Of a stretch of 64,000 bases of DNA, positions 50,031 through 60,467 are shown one piece after another. Location of the stretch: the NCBI GenBank assembly GCA_965153455.1, contig OZ234494.1, forward strand, positions 6,200,001 through 6,264,000, read 5' to 3'. Position numbers and translations under genes: made by a program. Numbering within the stretch: the first letter of the stretch is position 1; each line of letters begins with the position of its first letter. The DNA comes from Sphagnum compactum (lineage: Eukaryota > Bryophyta > Sphagnopsida > Sphagnales). Under the pieces are notes generated by a model. It did no database searches. It saw nothing but the letters and a program-made list of their open reading frames with translations, and had not been told where the DNA came from.

Positions 50031-50250
50031 AAATTTTGCAATGAATGTAAAAAACCAGCAACTATTATGGGACCTATATGCGGGTATTGCAAAAGATGTA
50101 AAAAAAAACCAGCGGCTATTATGGAAACTATATGCAGGTATTGCAAGGAATGCAAAATGCCAACGGCTGTTATGGGACTTATATGCGAGTATTGCAATGA
50201 ATGCAAAATGCCTGCGGCTATTTTAGGACTTATATGCGGGTATTGCATAA
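50031..50250 (+). repeat. 51/54-bp repeat encoding an in-frame CxxC array
   Basis: Four units share TATTGCAATGAATGCAAAAT, then GCCTGCGGCTATTATGGGAC, then TTATATGCGGG. The plus frame 50019-50345 (108 codons) reads YCNECKMPAAILGLICG-type units of 17 or 18 residues, giving C-x2-C-x10-C-x2-C spacing throughout. The one longer unit gains exactly three bases in an A run, so the frame survives. The sequence belongs to the local non-coding repeat family, so expression is doubtful. Confidence 0.85.
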
Positions 50251-51123
50251 TTGAAAATCTCCTTATGGAATTTATAATAGAAAATGATGTAGGTATTATA
50301 TGTTTAAAATGTGTGTATTGTTTTAAAAGTCTTCAGGTGATGTGAGTCCTATTATATTAGATGTAAGTATTGCACAATGTTCATTTTGATCTTTGGTTTG
50401 ATTCTTACATCTCAAGTACTAAGAAAATTATGACAAAGAAAGACATATATGATTAACCATATACCCATAAAACAAGTGTGAGTAGAAGATATTATATTGA
50501 TAAAAGATGTACAAAAATGGGTGCATGAAAAATTACTAAAGAACCCAATGAAAAAAAAACGTTGGTTCTTTATAACATATCAAAGGATCGAAATTCAAAA
50601 TTGGGTAGTCCAAAAAATAAAAGGGCTACAAAACCTAACTAACTATATAGAGTGAAACCCTAACCCATATCAGTATCTACAATCCCGTGTTTAGCTCGGT
50701 ATGCAGCTGCTACATTTGCAACGTTTGCTACATGACGAGCAGTGTAAAAATGACGGCGTTGCATCTCAACCTAAACTGCATTTGCAACAAACTTTTCCTG
50801 TGTTTGGTCCTGAACCCTATAAACACCCAAAACTCACCAAATTAAACCCTAACACACCTTGGATGAAATGCAATAAAAAAACAATAAACATTGTTTATTA
50901 TTGTTTCTTACCTTCCATGAATCATTCTAGATTCATGAAAATCCAAAACATCTGCCAATTGTTTTGTTTGACTTGTTTTACTAGACTCTCAATCCCAATT
51001 TTTGACATCCCATGCCGTCTTCAATTGTCGTGCATATACACAACGGGTGGATCGAATCATCCCTTGTAAATTTTCATCCTTCTCCATCCGTGATGTTGCA
51101 TCTCGAGGCACACTGCCCACGCC

Positions 51124-51581
51124 CTAAGCATTGAAGCCCAATACTTTTAATAATTGCACTGAAGCTAATTTGACCAAAGCTGGTTTTGGGAATGGTGGAC
51201 ATTGTTTTGCAACAACTACCAGGTGATTCCACTCGCGCTGTGCTTTGGCACAAGCGCTACTAGCAACCTTTTGATCATTCTGCCTTTGCACAACCATTGC
51301 ATTTCCAAAGATGCGAACATTCATTTTGGCATGGTCTTGATGTCGAGGACCTCCTGCAGAAGTTGAAGGCCTCCCAAGTTTGGCCTTTTCTGCCACTAAG
51401 CCATGCACCTCCTTCAAATGCTTGGTCAACAACCATTTGGCACAATATGCGACAGTGCAAGTGCCAACTTTGCACTTCCATTTCGACTCAACCTTTGTCC
51501 ATTCTTTGTCCTTCCGAGCCAAATTAGGTGGACAAGGGGGTGCCGGTGGTTGAGAAACCTGGTCGGTTTCAAGCTCTGGAC
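51124..51581 (-). CDS. C2H2 zinc-finger protein exon, function unknown
   Basis: The exon opens after a good acceptor (TTATTTAG at 51584-51582) and encodes about 152 residues to a stop at 51124. It has one finger, CKVGTCTVAYCAKWLLTKHL then KEVH (C-x4-C-x12-H-x4-H), followed by a conserved-looking basic stretch (KLGRPSTSAGGPRHQ) and a helical C-terminus (PKPALVKLASVQLLKVLG). It looks like a DNA-binding protein, perhaps from a transposon-related or lineage-expanded family. The upstream exon is unproven; a candidate begins at the ATG 52294. Whether the gene is expressed cannot be told from the sequence. Confidence 0.5.
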
Positions 51582-51937
51582 CTAAATAAAAAAATATCAA
51601 AAAGTAAATCATTACTTTGTAATTAAAAAACCCTAACCCCAAAACTTTACACATAAAGTGTTCAGAAACAGAATGCAGGTATTGCAAACCAAAATCACAC
51701 AATCAAATATAATTCCTGCAAACTGCTTTCAGGTATTGCAATAAAAAAATTTGACAAAAAAAATCCCGCACCTTCCATCAAATGATGGAAGGTGCAGATA
51801 TAATTAAATGTAAAACAACTTGTACAATTTTTTTTCCCTACATATAGTATAATATATGTAAATTCTAAATCAATCTAATCCATCATTTTTCGATTAAAAT
51901 TTTCAATCTACATTACCCATTGTCATGCTTGTTAACT

Positions 51938-52063
51938 CTAATCCGCATAGATTGTTTGATACATCAATTTTTAATTTTCATATCTGATGAAGTAACATTT
52001 CTAATCCACATAGATTGCATGATACATCAATTTTCTAATTTTCATATCTGATGAAGCAACATT
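51938..52063. repeat. 63-bp direct tandem repeat, two units
   Basis: CTAATCCGCATAGATTG (51938) and CTAATCCACATAGATTG (52001) start two units that both run through TTTTCATATCTGATGAAG. Related ATTCTGATGGAGAAACATTT text continues past 52080. Confidence 0.9.
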
Positions 52064-52294
52064 TTGCTTTTCGTGTCTCAATTCTGATGGAGAAACATTT
52101 TGCTCACCAATTGGCTGATCCGAAGAAGCAGCAATACCCTCGGCAGTTGCTTGATGTGAAAAAACAACAATTTGCAATTGATTTGATGAAACAACAATTT
52201 CCTCCGCAACCACTTGATCTAATGAAACAATATTTTGCTTATGCACCTCCAAATCGCCGCCATCACTTTTCCTCAATCTCCTTCTCCGAGCCAT
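52003..52294 (-). other. Possible upstream exon of the zinc-finger gene
   Basis: From the ATG at 52294 the minus strand reads MARRRRLRKSDGGDLEVHKQ and continues through hydrophilic, imperfectly repeated text (for example ASSDQ, SSNQL and ASSDM segments). A basic start and an open frame fit a first exon, but no donor in the right phase is certain. Confidence 0.3.
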
Positions 52295-52379
52295 TATAAC
52301 CTTCAACCTCAACAAAAAAACAACCATTATATTGTTAATTGTCAATTCTAATAAACTAAACCATAAAGACCCAAAAATA

Positions 52380-52970
52380 AGAATAAAAAATTGCTTGTTG
52401 CCATTGCCTTCTTCACATCTGGGCCACCATAGAAGAAGGTGACGACATTGCTACCGTCCCCTTCTTCGCAGCTAAACCAGCAAAAAGGCGCAGGTCGCCA
52501 ATTTTTTGCGACAAAGCCATCGAAGAAGGTGACAAACAGCTATACCCTTCTTCTTCTATTTTACAATGGAACCTAAGCAAAACAAAACCAAAACTAACTC
52601 TACGCTAAAACAAAAAAAACAAAAAGAAGAAAACAGAAGCTGCCGTCGCCTTCTATTTTCTTTTGTTTTTTTTCCTACTCGCTTTGGTGCCATCGGCTTC
52701 TCAGCTCCAACAAAAGAAGAAAGAAAAAAAGGAAGGCGACGTTGCTGGCGTCGCCTTCTTTGATGCAAAAAAAGGAAGAGGCGACGGCAACGCTGCCGTT
52801 GCCTTTTTTGCTGCACGAGAACAAAAAAGAAGAAGAAGGCGATGGAAGTGTCGCCTTCTTCTTCTTGCTGCAACAAAACAAAACAAAGAGAAGGGCACGA
52901 CAGCTGCTGTCCCCTTTTGTGTTCCAAAAAAACACCAAAGAAGAAGGCGATGGCAGCAAACACCTTGATT
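52380..52970. other. Low-complexity GAAGAAGGCGAC/CTTCTTCG region
   Basis: GAAGAAGGCGACG and its complement GTCGCCTTCTTC recur on both strands at irregular spacing, with poly-A stretches. Long open frames appear in several phases at once, a compositional effect. No gene supported. Confidence 0.6.
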
Positions 52971-52977
52971 TAAAAGG

Positions 52978-53556
52978 TCACAAACTTTGTGGTAGGGCCT
53001 TACCGAGCTTTGGGTTGATATGATTGCCAGCATCAAGAGATCCTGAAACATGACCATAGAGAGGTAGCTTAATTGATGGCAAATTGGGGGCTAATTCAAC
53101 TATCTGAGATGTGGACCAACACAATGTAGAAGTGGGAACCTCATATGGGTTCTCGAGGCACACAAAGGGTGTTGACATAGCTGCATCAACAGTCCTCTTT
53201 GGTCTTGTGAAATCTGGAATCACATGGTGCAAGTGAGCATGACAATCACTCAGCATAGGACTTTGGGAAGATAACGAGCTCTGGTTTGAGTTTAAAGAGT
53301 TGCCATTGGCAGAATGCCCTTGTTACAGACTATTTGTTGTGTGCTCTTTGATGAATACCTGGAAAACAGAGTAGACAAAGGATTGGCATTATCAAGCCAA
53401 AACTAGAGGCCCTGGATTAGAAGGATAACCTGGGTAACAATTTCCATTGCAACTGTCTAAAGACATTGCACCATTGTCTTCTTAGCTGTAAGAATCTCTC
53501 CAAAGCAAGCATCTCCTTTAACTCCCAGTAGCTTCATTGCAATCTCCAAAGACATT
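52978..53556 (-). pseudogene. Two protein-like segments of an unrecognised gene
   Basis: The segment 53555-53430 reads MSLEIAMKLLGVKGDACFGE and AKKTMVQCL, then an in-frame TAG, then TVAMEIVTQ up to a plausible donor (CAG|GTTATC). A second segment, 53320-52978, reads PMLSDCHAHLHHVIPDF and LPLYGHVSGSLDAGNH in one open frame. Both look like conserved protein text in minus-strand order. The TAG (probably from CAG) suggests decay. I cannot name the family. Confidence 0.4.
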
Positions 53557-53649
53557 TCAGAAGAAAGGGAACAAAAAGGGTATGAAAACAAAAGAATGAT
53601 ATTTGTTGAAATTGTGAAAAAATTAAACTTGCAATTGCCAAACCTCATT

Positions 53650-56255
53650 TTTTAAGATAAATAAATATTTGCCAAAGAAGTGCCAATTATCAGTAGTAGG
53701 TAACGGTATACAAAAGCTAGCTTTTGAAGAGTCCATTTTGTGCTCCTTCCTTTTTGTGTTGCATTGTTACCAAGATCTACAACAACTGCACTCCGAGCAT
53801 CTCTTCACAAATTCAAAAGCTTTTGTTGTTGAGCAATGTGTTAGAGCTCAGCACTACAAATTTGTTTTGCACAACCAAAACAAAGTGCTACATACTAAAA
53901 ACACAAAAAAGTTGTCAAACTAGTAATTTGCTCGGGTGCCCAACACTAGGTTCTTGAAGATGTTGTCAAACAAAAGAGAGATCAGATATCACAACTAGAA
54001 GTTCTTTCTATTGCTCTAGATAGTGCTCTTCTTCAATTCAAATGCAGTGAACTTCTTAGACTGCCTTTAAATCCCTAGTATATCCCTATATCTAATCTAT
54101 GTATTGTTTGTTTTTAGTAGCCAGTACCACGCTGCTGTATAGTTGCTCACTTTGTCAGCTGTGCTGCTGCCTGGATCCCTATGGCATGCCACTGCACCGA
54201 GGGGACCAAGACTCGAGCTTTTGATGTAGCCATTATGATGACAATGGGGAAGAAATCCATGTTAGTCCTCAGCAGCTATTGAGAAGTTGCCAGGGAAAGG
54301 GAAAGAATCACTGTGGGTACCCAGATTTCAAGCAGCAGCAGCTACTTAGATGCCCTTATATCCAAGTTGATGCATTTCAACATTCTAGGGAACTTAGGTT
54401 CCCCTAAAATGATGCATTGCAACATTCTAGGGTTGGGGTATGTGAACCAAGGCATTACAATTGATCATCCTAGGGTTGGGTTCCCCTGAAATGATGCATT
54501 ACAAAATTCTAGGATTGGGTTCCCCTAAAAATGATGCATTCCAGGATATCCTAGGGCTGGGTTATCTGAATTGAGGCATTACAAAATTGTACCTAGGGTT
54601 CAATACCCTGAGATGATACATGATAACATCCTAGGGTTGGGTTTCCTTGAAATGATGCATTACATAAATGTCTTAGGGTTGGGTTTCCTGAAATGATGTA
54701 TTAGAACATCCTAGGGTTGGATTATCTGAATTGAAGCATTACAATGTAATCTTCCTAAGGTTGATCATGAGACCATTTGCATGTATGCAAGACCACTTGC
54801 ATACATGCAAGTAAGCATTGCAAGGGTACCAAGTACAGCCACTACAAATAAGTTCTGTCTGTAAGGTCCTTAAAATGGGAAAACTTGGATGTTTCTGAAA
54901 ATGGCCAGCACCAACTTAAGTCTAAATCTTATGACTTTTTTACTGTAAATTTTCCAATTATTTTGTGTAAAATTGAATCTACATCAATTTCTTCCACATG
55001 TAGAGGAAGTCATAGCTACTTGACTTCCATTCAATTCAGGAGTCAGTCTCAGATCTATATGAGCTCCACCAAATATGTGCACCAAACAAGCAAAGCTAGC
55101 ATGATCTACAAAATTCAGTAGCTGACAGCAAATTTCAATGTTTGCGTGTGGAAGTTCATTCAGGAACAATTTTCTGTTACTATAGAACTAGATCTTCATC
55201 ACCTTTGCATCTTTCTCTTGCTCTTTTCCCTCTTTAGGGTTCAAAACAAAATGCAAACACTGGCTAAGGATTCCAAAGGGCCCAAGCTCTACAAAGGAAA
55301 AAAAATTTCCATAAAGAAAAGAAGTAGTTGACAATGCCCACAACTCTCCACCATTCGCATCTCATGGATGGATACTAGAACCTGAACATGAAAAAAAGAA
55401 GTTTAACTGGAAATATAATATTACTCATGACAGACTGTATATATTTGTTTCCCATCAAGACAGAACCTCGTTTACAGGTGATTCCAGCCCCTGAAGAATG
55501 AGTTTAAACCCAGTTGTGGACATGATGCAATTGTTCCAGAATTCTATTAACTGTGTAAGGAGCAGTCTCATTAAATAGAAGCTGCACGTTGAAACTGTTT
55601 GTTCTACTACACCTCTGTATTGTTTTCAATGGTTTTTTGGGTGCCAAGCCCTAGAAGCTATGAGTGACCTTTTTGTATCTGACTCTTGGGAGGGTTCACC
55701 ATGGATGCCAAGGTAATGACATATCTGGGCACAATCTGCCAGGAAGACCCTATGGATGCACAGGAATTACACTAAGGTATAGCAAGCAATGGTCTAATGA
55801 CAGTAGAGGGGTCTTAAGAGATTCAACAACAGATTTAGCCCCTATTTCCACCCCCCAACCTCCCTTGCCTAATGTCTGATTGAGTGTGTGATCAAACTCA
55901 GGGTGGCTTTCTACCTTTCTAACACTAAGGTGGTGTTTTGGTCTTCCATACCTGTTGCATTGAGACAAAGAGGGCAGTCGACATTTTTTTCCCATGTTCA
56001 CTGTACTGCATCCATGTGGAGGTCCTTGGCAATGAGTTTGTTCCTCCGCGTCTTTGGATGCAGTATTGGGAACTCTTGAGGCTGTGTGAAAGAATCATCA
56101 TGAGGAAATGTGGGAAGCTTATGTCACTGCAAACTCAGTCTTGTTTTGTCCAATTTGGGTGCCAGCTCTATGAGTGTTCCATCACCACCAAGCTTTGGCA
56201 AACCAATTGCTTCCAATTTCAGACTTCAAAATCTGTGAGTCATAAGCTAAACTAG
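53650..56255. other. Intergenic DNA 3' of the kinase gene
   Basis: Holds a minisatellite (54.37-54.76 kb) and otherwise unremarkable sequence. The stretch 55.9-56.26 kb probably contains the kinase 3' untranslated region. Confidence 0.5.
54368..54760 (+). repeat. Minisatellite of about 43 bp, roughly nine degenerate units
   Basis: Units carry TGATGCATTACAA, then CATCCTAGGGTTGGG and then TTCCCCTGAAA or TATCTGAATTG. Two unit types alternate, one ending in a TTCC link and the other in a TATCTGAAT link. Confidence 0.85.
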
Positions 56256-56260
56256 TAAGC

Positions 56261-57544
56261 TCACCGAGGCTCTATAGTACTTGTAAGGGCTCCCCTGGCT
56301 GCCAAAAGGCTTTTCTCCCGTGCCAGCGAATTCATCAGAATCTTTGAAAGAGTCAGAGCTACTTTACTCATTTCTGGTCTTAATTCAGGTTCAGGATTGA
56401 CACAATCCTTGGCCAGCTCTGCAGTCTTCAGTGCACTGTCTAGAGGGGCAGAGTCCCCAAGCAGGGGGTCCATCCATGCTCGAAGCCTTCTCCCAGGTTC
56501 TTTATCTGCAAAAATTGCCACTATGACATCGGGGAGGAGTGTCTTCTTGAATGTGTTAGAATGAGGGTTGGTCTGAAAGCTAACAGCCTCCTTGCCTGAC
56601 ATAATTTCCAACAAAATGACACCAAATGCAAACACATCGAGTTTTGGTGTGATCAAGCCACTGGACTTTTCCTCTGGTGCCATATAACCATGTGTCCCTG
56701 AAATCTTAATGCTGTGAGACCGTGTGAGAGACCGTCTCAACCTTCTGGAGGCTGCCTCCCCATCCCTTAGCTCTCCACTACTTGATGTGCTGGAATTAGC
56801 CTCCTCTGCAACATGCACCTTTCCCACTGGCAATGTACCCATCTCTCCCTTTACTTTTGCCACACCAAAGTAGGCAATCTTTGCATGAAGTTCACTGTCC
56901 AAAAGGATATTGCTGCTTTTTAAGTACTTATGTACAAAGGGTGTGTGTGTATGGTGATGGAGATACTCAAGGCCTTTGGCAACATCAAGAACAACCTGTA
57001 GCCTGCCTGTCCAGGTTGGAAGAGCTGAGAACCCTGGGGAGTACTGGCTGTGAAGGTACTGCCGAAGGTTTCCACTGGCGACAAACTCATACACAAGATA
57101 AACTTGACTGCCACTATTGCACCCACCGATCAGTTTCACAAGATTCGTATGATGTACACTACACAAGTTTTTGACCTCGGTAACAAAATCTGTCACTTTC
57201 ACTCCATTCTTAACCACAACTACTGCCACATCCATGCCATGGACTGAACCCCGAAACACAGAAGTCCCCACTTTCCTGGCAGAACTAAAGTTGTCGGTTG
57301 CTATGCTCAGATCCTTAACTTTGAAAATAATAGCTCCATCAGACAGCATGTTCTTGATTCCTGCCAAAGATGTCACACTGCTGTTTGACACTAGTGATTC
57401 CTTTGACAACTGGCTAGAGTTAGTGACACTTAGCTCCATGCTGCTATCATCCAGACCCTTCAGCTTGGGTCTGCTCTTGATAGAAGAATTGGATCTTGAG
57501 GATGCCTGCTTCACCATTATCCTCATTCGCTTCATCATACACAT
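56261..57544 (-). CDS. LysM-receptor-like (LYK4/5-type) pseudokinase domain
   Basis: A 427-residue open exon holds a juxtamembrane Ser-rich stretch (about 1-75) and a full kinase fold (about 80-400). The C-lobe text LITPKLDVFAFGVILLEIMS and ELRPEMSKVALTLSKILMNS resembles plant LysM receptor kinases LYK4/LYK5, co-receptors for chitin. All three catalytic residues are lost: the VAIK Lys is Val (about 109), HRD is HKY (205-207, followed by LKSSN) and DFG is YFG (225-227). MAPE is kept. LYK4/5 are also known pseudokinases, so this is probably a feature of the family. No signal peptide, LysM ectodomain or membrane segment is visible upstream. An in-frame stop lies 9 bases before the ATG at 57544, so further exons may exist, or the ectodomain is lost. 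Confidence 0.7.
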   Translation of the reverse strand: MCMMKRMRIMVKQASSRSNSSIKSRPKLKGLDDSSMELSVTNSSQLSKESLVSNSSVTSLAGIKNMLSDGAIIFKVKDLSIATDNFSSARKVGTSVFRGSVHGMDVAVVVVKNGVKVTDFVTEVKNLCSVHHTNLVKLIGGCNSGSQVYLVYEFVASGNLRQYLHSQYSPGFSALPTWTGRLQVVLDVAKGLEYLHHHTHTPFVHKYLKSSNILLDSELHAKIAYFGVAKVKGEMGTLPVGKVHVAEEANSSTSSSGELRDGEAASRRLRRSLTRSHSIKISGTHGYMAPEEKSSGLITPKLDVFAFGVILLEIMSGKEAVSFQTNPHSNTFKKTLLPDVIVAIFADKEPGRRLRAWMDPLLGDSAPLDSALKTAELAKDCVNPEPELRPEMSKVALTLSKILMNSLAREKSLLAARGALTSTIEPR

Positions 57545-58530
57545 GGCAACTTATGTACACTGGCTGATGGTGGCGGCCTTCAAATATGTTCTGCAGAAAT
57601 TAAGAAGCTCCCAAATTAACAGCTTTACCATTTGTGTAACAATTAACAACACGTGAAGAAGCTTTGCCAACATTAAAAAAAAAGAGTGTTAAAGCACCAC
57701 ATCCACGGCTACAGTGCTGCAATATTCATCTTTAGGCATCATTAGCAGTCAGTACCTGTATGGTCAACCTGTGTCTCAAAGCCTGGTGAATCTTCTACTG
57801 CATATATATATATATGTATTTAGTATGCAACTGCATCCTATCCAGTTCAACACCAGACAAACCTTTTGTCTAACAGAAACCCAGTATTGTCTTATACCTC
57901 ATGATCATGGTGATTCAGGCATTTCATGAAATCCACAAGCAAAACATCATCAGGATGTTCAAGGGTATTATATTCTATTGCTTCAACTACATGATGATCC
58001 AGATCAAGAAAGGTGCAGACACCTTCATGGAAGGAAAAAAAACTGAAGTTGTATTCTTCTAAAAACAAGCATGACTGAGCGCACAAGTGTCAGCTCTAAG
58101 TGACAAGTCTACTGTCCCTTTTGTCCTCAGTGGATCTCCGCACAGGAAAAACTTCTCACAACCATGATATCTATCACACCATAGCCTGATTGCCAGTCCA
58201 GAATCATCTGGCTGCCCATTAAGGCACAGGGTATGGCCACATTCAAGCCATGCAACCTTCGAGTTTCTTTGCAAAGATGCGGAGAGGAACCCTAACTGCA
58301 ACTGGGCTTAGTTTTGGAACAAATCAAGCAAAACATACACTCTAGAAAAAGATTCAAGAAGCAGCACCATCGTTAGATCAGCTCTGGTTGCTTCTATATA
58401 TTCCTCCCAGTTTGAATACGTGGACGAGTCTGCTGATTAAAAGCTTACCTAGAAGAGGTGGAGATGCTGCAGCAGCACACGAATATTGGTAACAGCCGAT
58501 CAAGGCGAAGAAGAAGCAGCAGCAATAACC

Positions 58531-58534
58531 GAAG

Positions 58535-58564
<30 letters not shown>
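58531..58564. repeat. (GAA)n microsatellite
   Basis: Eleven consecutive GAA units in a stretch otherwise rich in GAAGAAGCAGCAGC. Confidence 0.95.
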
Positions 58565-58565
<1 letters not shown>

Positions 58566-59494
58566 GCAGCTTGAACCCGGCCTGTTGCCAGAGATCGACC
58601 AGCAAAATAGCTGTTGCAGTAGCAGCTCCCAGAGAGCTGTACATGATCAAGCACCCTCGTTGTCGTCGTACTTCCCGGCAGATTGTGTTGTTTCTTTCTT
58701 TCTGCAACAAGACGATGTCGTCAAAAGTACTCGACTTCCAGCAGCAGCAACAGCTTCTTCTAATCCCGCTTGCAAACAAACGATTTGCGCACGTCCGGCG
58801 ATCGATCAGTTTTCGGACATTTGTCTCACAGCAAGCAGCTTCTGCAGCAGGCCCTGCTTGCTTCCTTGCTTGTTTGCTTGCTGTATCGGCTGCTGCACAT
58901 CTACTTCAACAAAACAGTTCTTCTAATCCTTCTTCTTCTCTAAGGTTTTTCGAGCCGGTTTGGCAAGCCTTTTTCCTTCGCTGTTTGGTTCACTCTCATG
59001 ACTCCACAAACACTTGCAGTATCTTCACATGCCGCGTGACCATAACCCCCGCGCCGGCAAGCTACTAAAATGCATCGCAGTTGCAAGTTTCATACTATTG
59101 CAAACGTCCTTACCCCGCTGCTTTCACCAAGCAAACGAAAAAGAAAAGAAGATTGTTCGACAAAACATACAATTGCAAGCACGCTACAGCAACACGGCAT
59201 GAAAGCAACAAAAAAGAAGAAGACACAATCTACAAACAATATATCTGACAAGTACTACACGGCCTCCTTCAATATCTTTCTTCAGAAAAACCACATCGTA
59301 AAATGAGCAAGTGTGCTTTTGACTGAGCATCATGATCAAGACTCCGAGAACATGAAAAACATGCAGCAGAAAGAACAAGACATGATGATGATGATGAAGA
59401 TCATCAAAATACGAAAGAAAATCATCAAAAGCACGCTCCTCGTCGATCAGAGACGAGAGCAGGTAATAACAATAATACAAAGAAGAATACTAGT

Positions 59495-59521
59495 CATAAT
59501 AATAATAATAATAATAATAAT
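59495..59521. repeat. (AAT)n microsatellite
   Basis: Nine consecutive ATA/AAT units. Confidence 0.95.
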
Positions 59522-60000
59522 AGTTTCCAAGTGCTCATGTCTTTCTTTTAAGCGCAGCTGCGGTATTACAGATGGATGCATCGTAAGAGACAAAAAGCCG
59601 TCACCTGTGGTGATACACCGCTGCAGGCCTGTTAGGTGTCAATAAAGCTACAGATGAAATGCAACAGCAGGAGGAGGAAAAGGAAGAGGGAGGAACAGAC
59701 TGTAGAAGACGAAGAAGAAGAAGAAGAGATGGCGTGCAAGAAGAAGGGGATGATGACGCCGAAGACGAGGACAATGTTGGTTTTCTTGTTTGGCTTGTTG
59801 TCGTGAGATCTTCTTCGGCTCTGCTGCTTCGGCTGCTGCTTGGTTGCACAGACGCACGCACGAGTCGCGCAAAGGAACGACGACAGCAGTCGTCGTCATC
59901 GTCTTCCGCTGTTCCAGTTATTTGTTTATTTATTTATTTTTGTTTGTAGCCAAAATGGTTATCATCTACAAGAAGGAAGCAGTTTAAAATAAAAATAAAA

Positions 60001-60432
60001 ATAGTTTTATCTGGGCCAATTTTCGCCATTTTTTGACAAAGAAAGGAACTGGGGAAATTTTGGAACTTTGTTTTGCTAGTGTAGTTAATTTCGACTAATT
60101 TTGCTAAATTTTTGGGGTGAAATTTCGCCAAAATTTCGACATCCAAAAAATGAAAGGAAAAACACTGGAAGTAAGATCTAGAAAAAGTGGCAATCATCCC
60201 TAGGATGGACAAGATTTAGCCACATCTGGCTATAAACCTGGCCAGAAACAAAAAAAATACAAATCTTTCATCATCCTTTTATACATATTTTGGCTATACA
60301 ATGAAAACCAAATATACCAAATCGGACGATTGTTACTTCTTTTTTAAAATCCTCACTTCTGGCGACTGAAAACACTTCAAAATCACTTTCTAATGAAATT
60401 TGAACAAATTTCGTCGTAAGGCGAAATTTCGC

Positions 60433-60467
<35 letters not shown>

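Larger units (their letters stand above)
46106..51123. other. AT-rich minisatellite field without recognised genes
   Basis: Contains at least three tandem arrays (53-, 79- and 51-bp periods) joined by AT-rich DNA, plus single copies of the shared TGCAGGTATTGCA-like core. Near 49000-49210 many CCTAATAGG/CTACCTAGGTAA words form weak palindromes. Confidence 0.6.
57545..60000. other. Moderately GC-rich region upstream of the kinase, unassigned
   Basis: 58.4-59.95 kb has many overlapping open frames, mostly CAG/GAA-driven, and resembles a transcribed leader or promoter island. At 58301-57892 the minus strand has two adjoining frames with protein-like text (RLWCDRYHGCEKFFLCGDPL; VEAIEYNTLEHPDDVLLVDF) that I do not recognise. 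LysM motifs are not seen. Confidence 0.4.

Noticed and set aside
52556-53057. Several long frames rich in Phe/Leu or Lys/Arg
   Set aside because: All phases on both strands are open at once over GAAGAAGG/CCTTCTTC low-complexity DNA, which is a composition artefact.
58445-59949. Frames rich in Glu, Leu or Ser around (GAA)n and CAGCAG tracts
   Set aside because: Driven by trinucleotide repeats, in conflicting frames, with no recognisable domain.
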